IMG/VR virus record: IMGVR_UViG_3300048592_000174
Coordinates: 1-40,251 of that record
Source of the DNA: a virus
Strand: one strand, 5' to 3'
Length of the DNA: 40,251 nucleotides
Shown: positions 19,012 through 26,958 of the stretch, one piece after another
Numbering within the stretch: position 1 is the first letter of the stretch
Layout: every line of letters begins with the position of its first letter
Program-made: the position numbers and the translations under genes
Notes under the pieces: generated by a model
Told to the model about the DNA's origin: nothing
The model's database searches: none
What the model saw: the letters and a program-made list of their open reading frames with translations, nothing else

Positions 19012-19763
19012 TTATATTTAGGATTTATATCTTTAATATTTGATTTCATTGTATCCAAAGTTTGCAAGTGATACCAAGGATTTCTCCATGCTTGTCCACA
19101 ATAACTCATAATGCTGCCAGGTTCATTTATGTAAGCACATAAGGCTCCACCACAAGCATCTATAGCAGTTTTGTTTCCATTCCACACGCAATCATGTGTG
19201 TGACGGCTACCCATTAAATGACCTATTTCATGTACAATAACAAACACATCTAATTCCCTATTTCCAGTTACACCTACAACAGCAACATCAGAATTAGGAA
19301 TATAATTCTTACTTCTACCAAGTACATAAGCTATGCCCCCTATGTTTTGCTTGGTTAGATATACTGTAAATGTGCCTTTATGAGTTATTCCATTACGAAT
19401 CTTGGACATAAAAATCAATGCCTGTTTACTGTCTTTAAATACAGGTAATGTATCTAACTTAAAGATAGTAGCATCAGGTACGTAGGTTTTCCATCCCAAT
19501 CGTTTTAACTCATCAACAGAAGCTTTAACAAGAACTACTGATTCTTTAAAATTTAAGCTTTTATCCACATAAAAACTTAATGTAAAATCAGCAGTAGCCT
19601 TTTCAATTACCTGTTCAAAGTCATACGTAGTTATTCGGATATTAGATTTCTCTAGTATCTCAACAGGCTCTTCTGTTGCACAAGTAATATTGATTTCAGG
19701 TATCTGCTTCTCACATGATACCATAATGAGTGTTAGTATGAAAATACTAATAAAGCCTTTCAT
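19008..19763 (-). CDS. Metzincin-type zinc metalloprotease lipoprotein, 251 aa
   Basis: The N-terminus is a lipoprotein signal peptide: a basic start, a hydrophobic core (residues 4-13) and a lipobox ending at C17 (IMVSC), then EKQ. The catalytic motif [11 protein letters not shown] (residues 178-188) has the metzincin form HExxHxxGxxH, with H178, H182 and H188 as zinc ligands and E179 as the base. A Met-turn, SIMSYC with M219, lies about 30 residues downstream, as expected. Extra Cys (192, 204, 209, 222) may form disulfides, fitting an exported protein. The protein should be lipid-anchored in the host envelope and cleave proteins there. It is encoded between the 58-residue membrane protein (17-base overlap) and the 177-residue protein (ATGA). 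Possible roles: lysis, removal of surface proteins, or exclusion of other phages. Confidence 0.88.
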   Translation of the reverse strand: MKGFISIFILTLIMVSCEKQIPEINITCATEEPVEILEKSNIRITTYDFEQVIEKATADFTLSFYVDKSLNFKESVVLVKASVDELKRLGWKTYVPDATIFKLDTLPVFKDSKQALIFMSKIRNGITHKGTFTVYLTKQNIGGIAYVLGRSKNYIPNSDVAVVGVTGNRELDVFVIVHEIGHLMGSRHTHDCVWNGNKTAIDACGGALCAYINEPGSIMSYCGQAWRNPWYHLQTLDTMKSNIKDINPKYK

Positions 19764-19923
19764 CTGGGAATATATTTACGAGTAATATATAAACGAGCGT
19801 TAATGTTAGTTCAATAGAAAGAGCAGCTACTAAAATATACCACCAATTTAGTATAATACAAACTACAGCAAATAATCCAAAGACTCCCCAAATAACCCAC
19901 ATAATAATCTTAATCGTTTTCAT
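19747..19923 (-). CDS. Tiny two-helix membrane protein, 58 aa
   Basis: The frame runs from ATG 19923 to TAG 19747-19749. The product is almost entirely two membrane helices: about residues 3-27 ([19 protein letters not shown]) and 29-52 ([19 protein letters not shown]), with a short basic N-terminus and a charged C-terminal tail (FPDERLY). The start lies 14 bases inside the end of the small lipoprotein gene and the stop lies 17 bases inside the metzincin gene, so it fills exactly the space between them; that supports it being real. It could be a holin, an antiholin or a partner of the lipoproteins. Nothing in the sequence chooses between these. Confidence 0.75.
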   Translation of the reverse strand: MKTIKIIMWVIWGVFGLFAVVCIILNWWYILVAALSIELTLTLVYILLVNIFPDERLY

Positions 19924-20143
19924 TTCTTTTTATTTCTAATAAGTTAAATTTCTGATTATACAGCTTTATCGTATCTCCTCCTCTATATAGATACCCGGGA
20001 GTTAGATGAAATCCGGGGTCCGTACTTTGGTAAGGTAACCGCCAAGACCCTTCCGGTATTTCAACAGGTCTTTCAACATACACAAAATAAATTCGTGTGC
20101 ATGACATCGAGAACAGTGCTGCGAGAATAATCAACTTATTCAT
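19910..20143 (-). CDS. Small proline-containing lipoprotein, o-spanin-like, 77 aa
   Basis: The best start is ATG 20143, which overlaps the end of the upstream two-helix gene by eight bases and puts a clean lipoprotein signal first: MNKLIILAALFSMSC, with the lipid-carrying Cys at residue 15. A longer in-frame start at 20164 would put a hydrophilic segment before the signal. The mature part is about 62 residues, with five prolines within about 30 residues (VERPVEIPEGSWRLP and following) and a charged end. Small proline-containing lipoproteins next to holin-like genes are typical of outer-membrane spanin subunits such as Rz1. No classical i-spanin is adjacent; the PAS protein with its TM and coiled coil is the nearest candidate. 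Confidence 0.75.
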   Translation of the reverse strand: MNKLIILAALFSMSCTRIYFVYVERPVEIPEGSWRLPYQSTDPGFHLTPGYLYRGGDTIKLYNQKFNLLEIKRNEND

Positions 20144-20303
20144 ACCCTTTATTTGGTAAGTCAATAAAAAACATTTTCAAAGCACCGAGGAACACAAGTA
20201 ACCATACAAATAAAAAACCAATGACCTGAAGCCATTCAATCTTCCATTGCCACCCTATCAGTAGAGCAGCAATGGAAAGAATTGATGCAATTAAATACGC
20301 CAT
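20136..20303 (-). CDS. Tiny two-helix membrane protein, holin-like, 55 aa
   Basis: ATG 20303 is preferred because it overlaps the TAA of the fibre gene as TAATG; an alternative ATG at 20321 would add six polar residues. The product has two hydrophobic helices: about residues 1-18 (MAYLIASILSIAALLIGW) and 22-44 (LQVIGFLFVWLLVFLGALKM), then a short tail DLPNKGYE. Trp residues lie at the presumed membrane edges. It opens the membrane and lipoprotein island and is followed directly by the small lipoprotein gene, an order (holin-like, then lipoprotein) often seen in lysis cassettes. Confidence 0.75.
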   Translation of the reverse strand: MAYLIASILSIAALLIGWQWKIEWLQVIGFLFVWLLVFLGALKMFFIDLPNKGYE

Positions 20304-23300
20304 TAATTTGCGACTATCCACCCAATGGTGGGGCCCACGTAAACAAATTTAGCAAATCCCTTATTCGTACTTATCACATGGTCCTGCGAACTACCATGTA
20401 AATTTTGAGCAGCAACAGTAAACGCTATGGTGATGTTATTTGCACCAGCCTGTCCTCTTGTATCACTTACCGCAAACCAATCCCCCGCAACCGGGGAAGC
20501 AGGTGCCTTTACAGCAAGTGCCCCGCCAGTGGTATTCATCAGTGTGATCTGGAATAGAACAGCTTGAGTGCTGTCAGTAGTACTTTCGGTAGATAGGTTC
20601 TCACGAACTTTGACCGCCCCATTGCTGTCTACAACCATATTTGCAGTTGTGGTATAGTTGTTGTCCCCCCTAAATTCAATGCCCCCATTCTCAAAAGCAA
20701 TACTTGCCCCTGATTCATAGATTGAACTATCTCTACCTACAATCTGGGGACGGAAACTTCCATCTTTGGTAAAGTTGGGTTGAACTAGTACAAGGGTATT
20801 TGTGAGATTTCCAAATCCAGCATCTCCGTTCACATCCAATGGGAAACTGGGAGTAGAATTTATGCCTACATATCCAGCAGCGTCTACAAGTACGTCTTGA
20901 GTAGCACCATCTACTCTTAGCTGTCCTTTAATGTATGTTGAATCAATAGTTGGATTATGAACCATACTAGACGAATCAGAAAAGATAAAGTTATACCAAG
21001 CGCTCTTGTAAAACTCCGGAGCGCCAGTAGTGGAGTTGATGGCGAAATCTCCATTCTTAGGTTCCACTGGCCGCTTAGCGGTAGTTCGATACGGAAGCGG
21101 AATGGTTCTCCAATCTGCATGTTGCGTAATTTCGGTCGACGCTAAATCCCAAATGTTTATCAATGAAACATCTTTTTCATCTGTAACTGCTTCACTTCGA
21201 ATTAAAGTTGGTAGACTTGACCCAGACAGATAAAACCCATCTCCAAATATTTTAGCATCGCTACGACTATCTACGAGATAAAACGTAGTGGCTCCGTTCT
21301 TATTCACGTAGATGTCTTTCATGCTAACTATTGCACTAGAACCAACAGCTTGAATTATCGATATATCAGAATCATAGGTCTTATTTAAAATCCCTAACGA
21401 TATATTTTTTATGGTCATAAATGTCGTGTCTGTTGTGGTTTGATTTATCGACCACATCGACGGCAGTGAAGTGGAAACAGGCATAAAATCACGCATTCTT
21501 ATATTTTCATAATTGGCTATTTTGAAGCCATTTCCGATAAATCTCGGAAATATGTTTTCAAAATAAACATTCTTTACCGAAAGTTCTTTTGTATTATTTC
21601 CAACACCTGATTCGATAACAGTTAATTCATGCGGACTTGCTGCTTTTCCTTTGTAAAATATCTTATCAATCGTAACAACACCATTTGTGTCTGTAAACTG
21701 AAAGACGCCGGGAGTTCCAATAGCCTGATTTTCGAAGTTTTTAAGCGTTATATTACTTGCGGAAAACACTGCGAACTCTTGAACAGATATGGCCCCAGTA
21801 CTATCCAATACCCAGTTATCCAGATTAACCTGTCCACTGTAATTAGTTGAATTAGTTATTTTCATTGCTAGGCCGCTAGCACCCCTAAGATTCACGTTTC
21901 TAAATTCTCCTTTCACCAAATCAACTATGTAGAAATAGTGAAATTTTGAATTTGATACGCCAAAATTAGCCCTGTCAGAAGAAAATCCATTAACATTGCA
22001 ATTTTCACATACGTTATAAGCCACTGGGTTTAATACTGAATCAGCAGTTATGTTTACTAATTCGAGGTTAAATCCGTTATTAATGCTTATCCCTGTTGCT
22101 CCGGTAGACATGTGAATGTTTTCGAACCTTATATTCTTTTTTAGATCAGAATCTTTACCCTGAAAGAAAGCTACATTACCGGACAATATTCCGTAAGTAT
22201 TGTCTACATCGTCATGGTTAAAATTCAATTCAGAGTACACTTTCAAGTTTTTTACCGTGAGGTTAGAATCCACCGTATTGATTGAAAATCCAACTTTTGC
22301 AGCACTCTTACCCTTAAACAATATCTTAGCACCATTTCCATCAACGATCATGTCGCTGTACAGGTTTATTGCTGCATCAGAACTATCAACAATGTACGTG
22401 CCTGTGTTATCACCGAAATAAACAGACGAACCTACTGATTTGGCGTATGCGGATGTTTTGGCAATTGCGGTTCTATCGCTAGTTGCATCCGAATTATCTG
22501 CACCAAACCATCTTGGATCATAACGTTGGCTATTCATAACTGCATACTTCCCACCACTCACTGGGATAACAGCTACTGTATCTGTTGTGTATCCAGTAAC
22601 AGCACTGCTTCCGACCAAATATTCCGCACCAGTACCAGTAATCTTAATGCGATCATTTACCTCAAATGGTCTTGAAGTAGCTACTGACGTAAAATCAGAT
22701 AGTGTAGGATATTCCAATACAATACTATCTCTTGCTTGAGACCAGCTCGCATTGCTGACTACTCCACTAGTACTTATTACTCTTAATGAATCTGCATTGG
22801 CTTCGCCAACATTGACGTGGCGGAGTTGCCCTTTAATGTAGGTGCTATCCGCTCCCGGATCATGGACGAAAGAACTATCAGCGCCGACAATAGTTTTACC
22901 ACTAAATAGCGTACTGCCGTTGAAATAAAAAGTTTTAGTTAGGTTCGGACTTGTATTAGCTCCAAACCCAAAACGATCTAAAGAATCGATTTGCATAAAT
23001 GAAACAAACCCTCTTGCTGACCCACTCCAATAGGGCTTGTAAAACAATACATTCGACATTACTCCGCTAGACGCATCGGTTACTCCCCCAATAGCATCTA
23101 CTTGCAGCCTGAAACCAATTTGGTCCGTATTCGTTGTTCCTACATATCCGGTGAAATCCAAAGTGCCCAAGTTATCGCCAGATTGCACCGCTGCTTTATT
23201 TCCATAGTATCCGCCGCGATACTTAGACATTCTCAATCTTGAACCTGTCGTTGCGTTCCTTATAGTACTTAATATCAATCCCCTTGATCCAGACACAGCT

Positions 23301-26011
23301 TGATTATTTATAGTGTCTGATACTATTTCAAATTGATTGGCTCCCGCTTGGTTGGTTCCTGACATAATTCCGCCGAAAGAGTTCATGTGAAACCACATTC
23401 TGCTGTTTGTGGCAAATCCCAATCTGTTAGACTCAGGTAAAAACACGCCGCTAGAAGGTACTGCGCTTCCGGTTGGAGTAAAACTAGTTGATGAAAGCGT
23501 AGTGCCATTCCATGTTAAGGATGCAGAAGTAGATGCTCGACCATTTCCATCGGTGTAAAACAAACCGTTTACATTCGCCCCATACCCACTTGAAGTTGCG
23601 GAACGTAACAAAGAATCGGCGTAAACTCTACCGTTGAATATATTATATTTTTCACCGGTTACTTGATGTATTATCGGTAACGCGGTTATCTTGGTTGAAG
23701 CATTGACATCTCGCAATATGCCCTTGTATGGTTCAGCAGCAAAAACCTCACCATCATCAACTCGATAGTTATACAGATGTAACGAGTTTGTGTTACTAGT
23801 GGTTTTAATCGTGTTGTCTTTCCCGGATTGGGAAACGTTTGCTATATGAATATTATGAACACGATCTGCATTAATTAAGTATCCCTTCCTGTTACTTGAA
23901 AAGAATCGCATCGTAGAGTTTGTCAACGAAAAGTCATCTACTCCCGGCGTAGCGCCACTAAAACCAATTTCAAACATATTTTCAAGGCTGTCCTCAGCAA
24001 CGGCTTCTGTATATATGTTATCAAAATAATAATTATCAGTTTTAGCGTACAAAACCTTATCTACATGCTCAAAAACACAATCTGACACGTGCATATCATA
24101 AATTGTGTTTGAATCAGCAACTATTGCCGCGTGAGCGTATGATATATGAGTATTGTCTAAATAAAACGTTGTGCTTCTGTTCCCACCAAGTGGAAAATAA
24201 ACACCGGCGCTATCCACTTCTCCAATACGAATATCTGATAAGTAGGTTAACACAGTCCCCGTTGCAACTACCCCGAATTTAGCGTATCCATTTCCATCGA
24301 TAAAGACATTATCCATTTGAAATGCGTCCGGTTCGTTCAAATTAATTGCAGAATAGGCAGGACTTATAAAAACCATTGAAATGTTTTTCAAACCTCCTTC
24401 CGCAAATTGGGTAAATCCACCAATGGAATTGTCTAACGATATAGCTGTCTTAGTGCTATCGTTTAAATTTACTGTTATTACAGGTTTGTAGATTCTACCA
24501 ACAATCGATCCAATTCCTTCAAAATTAACCCCATGTTTTGGGGAAATGGTGTTTGTAATAACTACGTCCTTGTCAATATATACCGTTCCGTAGTTTTTTA
24601 TAAGGTTAGTGTCGGACCTTGCGTTGGTAATGTTATTTCGGTACTGCATCACAGAAAAGAAGGCAAAGTCTGCGGCATGCTGTAACATCGTATCAGCACC
24701 CCACGTATCCGGGAAAAACGAAGCCCTTATATTTTCATTGGCGAAAACAGCATATTTGCCGTTCGCTAGCTTGGTGAGAAAATAATTGTCTGGCTTGATA
24801 TACCAACGCGCAGAACCCACTTCGATGAAGTTCGTTTGAGTTCCACGTATAGAGGTCAGCGAATCAACAACTAAGTATTCTAGTCCGGTGTCCCCTATCT
24901 TAATCCTCTTATTAAGAGGATAATCTGTTGCAGCAGCAACAGCGGTGAAAGCAGAAAGCGTGGGGTAAAAATACGTACTATCTGAAATCTCCTCCCTGAT
25001 TTGCGGCAGCGTAAAACCTGCCGTACTGAGACTCCAAACCCCGGTTGATCCCATAATAAAGATCGAATCATGGGGACTAGTGCCAATCAATAAAATAGAC
25101 CCTTGATCTGCATTTGTATAGGTAGCAGTATCTCCAACACTACCAGTGAACACTTCAACGCCAGTTCCCCACTTGGTAAACACCCATCTATTCCCAAGAT
25201 CAGTTTCTTGGGCAGACAGAATGATTACCTCCCCATTGCGAAGGGTGTAATTGCTAATGATGTTTTCTCCTTGAGGGAATAGACCATCCACCTGTATATT
25301 CCAAGTAGCATCTTCATCAAGAGCAGTTATAGTGACTGTCTTTCCTAAATCTTCATCACCTGGATTATTGAAATTAGCAATTAGATTGCTAGATGCGGGA
25401 GTAGTAAGATTTAAGAACAAACTGACTCCTCCACACCTGTCTACATATACATCCGTAGAATCGTTGCTCAAGTCAGTACCTCCATCATTGGAGTAGAAAA
25501 TGGCACAAGGTTTTAATGCAGATATACTGTCAGAGATAATGCCATTTACTGTTGATAAACTTACTCCACCGCCAGCACCTATAAGAGATGCGATATAAGA
25601 TTGAAAAGCGGAATAATCAGCAGGTGTCATAAATGAGGAATTGCTATCTCCCGTTTGAGGAGAAGCAGGAATACCATCTACAGATAATTCCATAATACCT
25701 GCACTACCACCAGATATAAATCCTGTAGCATTAGGATCAGTTACACGAAAAGTAATAGCTGTACCGGCTACCGAATAAATACTATCGATAACATAATAAG
25801 CATTACCTTTCCACATCCACATGCCAGTAGTAATATCAGATGCATAAAACAAACCTTTAGTATCATTGAAGTTTCCTGATACTAAAAATTTACTTGAGGG
25901 CAAAGAAGACGGGAAACCTGTTATTTGCAGGTTCCCCGACAACAAATTTACCTGCCCTTTAACGCTTACAGTAACTATAAGCAATAGAATAATATATATT
26001 AATCTTTTCAT
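20303..26011 (-). CDS. Giant tailspike/tail fibre with signal peptide and two beta-helix-like modules, 1902 aa
   Basis: Residues 1-19 (KRLIYIILLLIVTVSVKG core) look like a Sec signal peptide, which is odd for a virion fibre. After an N-terminal domain come two similar modules. Module 1 starts near residue 347 (YPTLSAFTAVAAATDYP, then WGADT near 436) and module 2 near 1100 (YPTLSDFTSVATSRPFE, then WFGADN near 1166). Each opens with a short beta domain and continues into Asn/Asp-rich strands typical of pectate-lyase-like right-handed beta-helices. A linker with STYIKGQLR recurs near residues 1057 and 1692. The C-terminal 250 residues resemble a fibre tip ending in GPTIGWIVAN. Such proteins bind or cleave host surface glycans; no catalytic pair can be assigned by eye. 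Much of the gene is less AT-rich than its neighbours, which suggests module exchange. Confidence 0.85.
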   Translation of the reverse strand: MKRLIYIILLLIVTVSVKGQVNLLSGNLQITGFPSSLPSSKFLVSGNFNDTKGLFYASDITTGMWMWKGNAYYVIDSIYSVAGTAITFRVTDPNATGFISGGSAGIMELSVDGIPASPQTGDSNSSFMTPADYSAFQSYIASLIGAGGGVSLSTVNGIISDSISALKPCAIFYSNDGGTDLSNDSTDVYVDRCGGVSLFLNLTTPASSNLIANFNNPGDEDLGKTVTITALDEDATWNIQVDGLFPQGENIISNYTLRNGEVIILSAQETDLGNRWVFTKWGTGVEVFTGSVGDTATYTNADQGSILLIGTSPHDSIFIMGSTGVWSLSTAGFTLPQIREEISDSTYFYPTLSAFTAVAAATDYPLNKRIKIGDTGLEYLVVDSLTSIRGTQTNFIEVGSARWYIKPDNYFLTKLANGKYAVFANENIRASFFPDTWGADTMLQHAADFAFFSVMQYRNNITNARSDTNLIKNYGTVYIDKDVVITNTISPKHGVNFEGIGSIVGRIYKPVITVNLNDSTKTAISLDNSIGGFTQFAEGGLKNISMVFISPAYSAINLNEPDAFQMDNVFIDGNGYAKFGVVATGTVLTYLSDIRIGEVDSAGVYFPLGGNRSTTFYLDNTHISYAHAAIVADSNTIYDMHVSDCVFEHVDKVLYAKTDNYYFDNIYTEAVAEDSLENMFEIGFSGATPGVDDFSLTNSTMRFFSSNRKGYLINADRVHNIHIANVSQSGKDNTIKTTSNTNSLHLYNYRVDDGEVFAAEPYKGILRDVNASTKITALPIIHQVTGEKYNIFNGRVYADSLLRSATSSGYGANVNGLFYTDGNGRASTSASLTWNGTTLSSTSFTPTGSAVPSSGVFLPESNRLGFATNSRMWFHMNSFGGIMSGTNQAGANQFEIVSDTINNQAVSGSRGLILSTIRNATTGSRLRMSKYRGGYYGNKAAVQSGDNLGTLDFTGYVGTTNTDQIGFRLQVDAIGGVTDASSGVMSNVLFYKPYWSGSARGFVSFMQIDSLDRFGFGANTSPNLTKTFYFNGSTLFSGKTIVGADSSFVHDPGADSTYIKGQLRHVNVGEANADSLRVISTSGVVSNASWSQARDSIVLEYPTLSDFTSVATSRPFEVNDRIKITGTGAEYLVGSSAVTGYTTDTVAVIPVSGGKYAVMNSQRYDPRWFGADNSDATSDRTAIAKTSAYAKSVGSSVYFGDNTGTYIVDSSDAAINLYSDMIVDGNGAKILFKGKSAAKVGFSINTVDSNLTVKNLKVYSELNFNHDDVDNTYGILSGNVAFFQGKDSDLKKNIRFENIHMSTGATGISINNGFNLELVNITADSVLNPVAYNVCENCNVNGFSSDRANFGVSNSKFHYFYIVDLVKGEFRNVNLRGASGLAMKITNSTNYSGQVNLDNWVLDSTGAISVQEFAVFSASNITLKNFENQAIGTPGVFQFTDTNGVVTIDKIFYKGKAASPHELTVIESGVGNNTKELSVKNVYFENIFPRFIGNGFKIANYENIRMRDFMPVSTSLPSMWSINQTTTDTTFMTIKNISLGILNKTYDSDISIIQAVGSSAIVSMKDIYVNKNGATTFYLVDSRSDAKIFGDGFYLSGSSLPTLIRSEAVTDEKDVSLINIWDLASTEITQHADWRTIPLPYRTTAKRPVEPKNGDFAINSTTGAPEFYKSAWYNFIFSDSSSMVHNPTIDSTYIKGQLRVDGATQDVLVDAAGYVGINSTPSFPLDVNGDAGFGNLTNTLVLVQPNFTKDGSFRPQIVGRDSSIYESGASIAFENGGIEFRGDNNYTTTANMVVDSNGAVKVRENLSTESTTDSTQAVLFQITLMNTTGGALAVKAPASPVAGDWFAVSDTRGQAGANNITIAFTVAAQNLHGSSQDHVISTNKGFAKFVYVGPTIGWIVAN
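20915..20977 (-). repeat. Fibre linker repeat, C-terminal copy
   Basis: This encodes DSSSMVHNPTIDSTYIKGQL (then R) in the fibre. It matches the copy at 22820-22879 at most positions, with one extra residue. It marks the junction after the second beta-helix-like module. Confidence 0.8.
22820..22879 (-). repeat. Fibre linker repeat, internal copy
   Basis: This encodes DSSFVHDPGADSTYIKGQLR, the counterpart of the linker at 20915-20977. It lies between the two beta-helix-like modules, so the two linkers probably moved or duplicated together with their modules. Confidence 0.8.
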
Positions 26012-26038
26012 TTTCGGGCTAATTTATTTTATCCGTTG

Positions 26039-26881
26039 TTACGGAAGAATCAAAGTCAAAATAGATGCAGCAGCACCTACTTGTTGCGCGTAATTCGTAA
26101 TCTTAACACGATAACGAATTCTCGTACCGTTATCATCAATACCAGCAATACCTATTTGAATAGGAGTTCCGCTATGTACATAATTAGTAGCAGGAGTAGT
26201 ATCATCAATCGTAACAGGTTTTGTAGTTACCGTACCCAATAATGGACGTAATGTATCTGCATCACCATTCACTGCTTTAGCAGTTCCAAGATAATCCAAG
26301 TTCAAAAAGTAAGTAGTGCCAGGAGCCTGTGCTGTAGCAAAATGTACAGTTACACTACGAAGACGCTTGCCTTCAGGAATAGTTACTGTACCTTCCGTAT
26401 TTGTACTCAAACCACCAGTACGAGCAAAAGTTGCACCAGCAGCAGTACAAGTCACAAAGCAACCTTCATCTGTAACAGCAGTTACAGGAGTTGCTTGATA
26501 TTCCAAATCAGTAGAAGCGGCAATAGTAGCAGGTGCCCAAGCAGTTCCATTCCAAGCAATTGCTTGTCCTGTAGTAGCACTTGCTTGAGCCAATTTAGCC
26601 ATCGTTACATTTGCATCTGCAATCTTTACTGTAGTAATCGCATTATTATCGATAGTCCATACAGAAGCAGCAGGAGAGCCACTTAATACAACATCTCCTT
26701 TATCTCCATTTGTTAACCCACTACCTGATACAGCAATTTCACCATCAGTAATAGCTTGTTGAATCAAAGGAGCTAAATCAGTATAATGTTCGATATTGTT
26801 CGCACCACCATCGCCAAATCCAATAATGCTATTGGGTGTTGTACTTGGATATATCGCCTGTTTTTTAATCTTGATAGGCAT
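26039..26881 (-). CDS. Short trimeric-type fibre protein, 280 aa
   Basis: The N-terminal 60 residues look like an attachment region. Next comes a segment of a kind common in phage fibres: GDKGDVVLSGSPAASVWTID, then repeated 'ITTVKIADANVTMAKL' units, then TGQAIAWNGTAWAP. The C-terminal 150 residues look like a compact beta knob (SVTVHFATAQAPGTTYF and following). Ala, Thr and Gly are abundant and charged residues few. The gene lies between the abundant-type 446-residue gene and the giant fibre, suggesting a head fibre, collar fibre or adaptor for the large fibre. There is no signal peptide, in contrast to the neighbouring fibre. Codon use looks like that of the MCP gene. Confidence 0.75.
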   Translation of the reverse strand: MPIKIKKQAIYPSTTPNSIIGFGDGGANNIEHYTDLAPLIQQAITDGEIAVSGSGLTNGDKGDVVLSGSPAASVWTIDNNAITTVKIADANVTMAKLAQASATTGQAIAWNGTAWAPATIAASTDLEYQATPVTAVTDEGCFVTCTAAGATFARTGGLSTNTEGTVTIPEGKRLRSVTVHFATAQAPGTTYFLNLDYLGTAKAVNGDADTLRPLLGTVTTKPVTIDDTTPATNYVHSGTPIQIGIAGIDDNGTRIRYRVKITNYAQQVGAAASILTLILP

Positions 26882-26918
26882 AATTCTTTATTTTTATTGG
26901 TGAAACGATTATAGGCAA

Positions 26919-26939
26919 GGCTATAGTACAACTATAGCC
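26919..26939 (-). other. Perfect 8-bp hairpin between the 446-aa and 280-aa genes
   Basis: GGCTATAG (26919-26926) and CTATAGCC (26932-26939) are exact inverted repeats around a five-base loop, inside a 77-base intergenic gap. Read as minus-strand RNA, no run of U follows (TTGCCTATAATCG), so a classical intrinsic terminator is unlikely. It could be an RNA processing or stability element that sets relative expression of the flanking genes. Confidence 0.6.
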
Positions 26940-26958
26940 CCACCCATATCATATTCTA

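Noticed and set aside
26919-26939. Intrinsic terminator at the perfect hairpin
   Set aside because: No U-tract follows in the direction of transcription, and the next structural gene starts about 40 bases on in the same direction.
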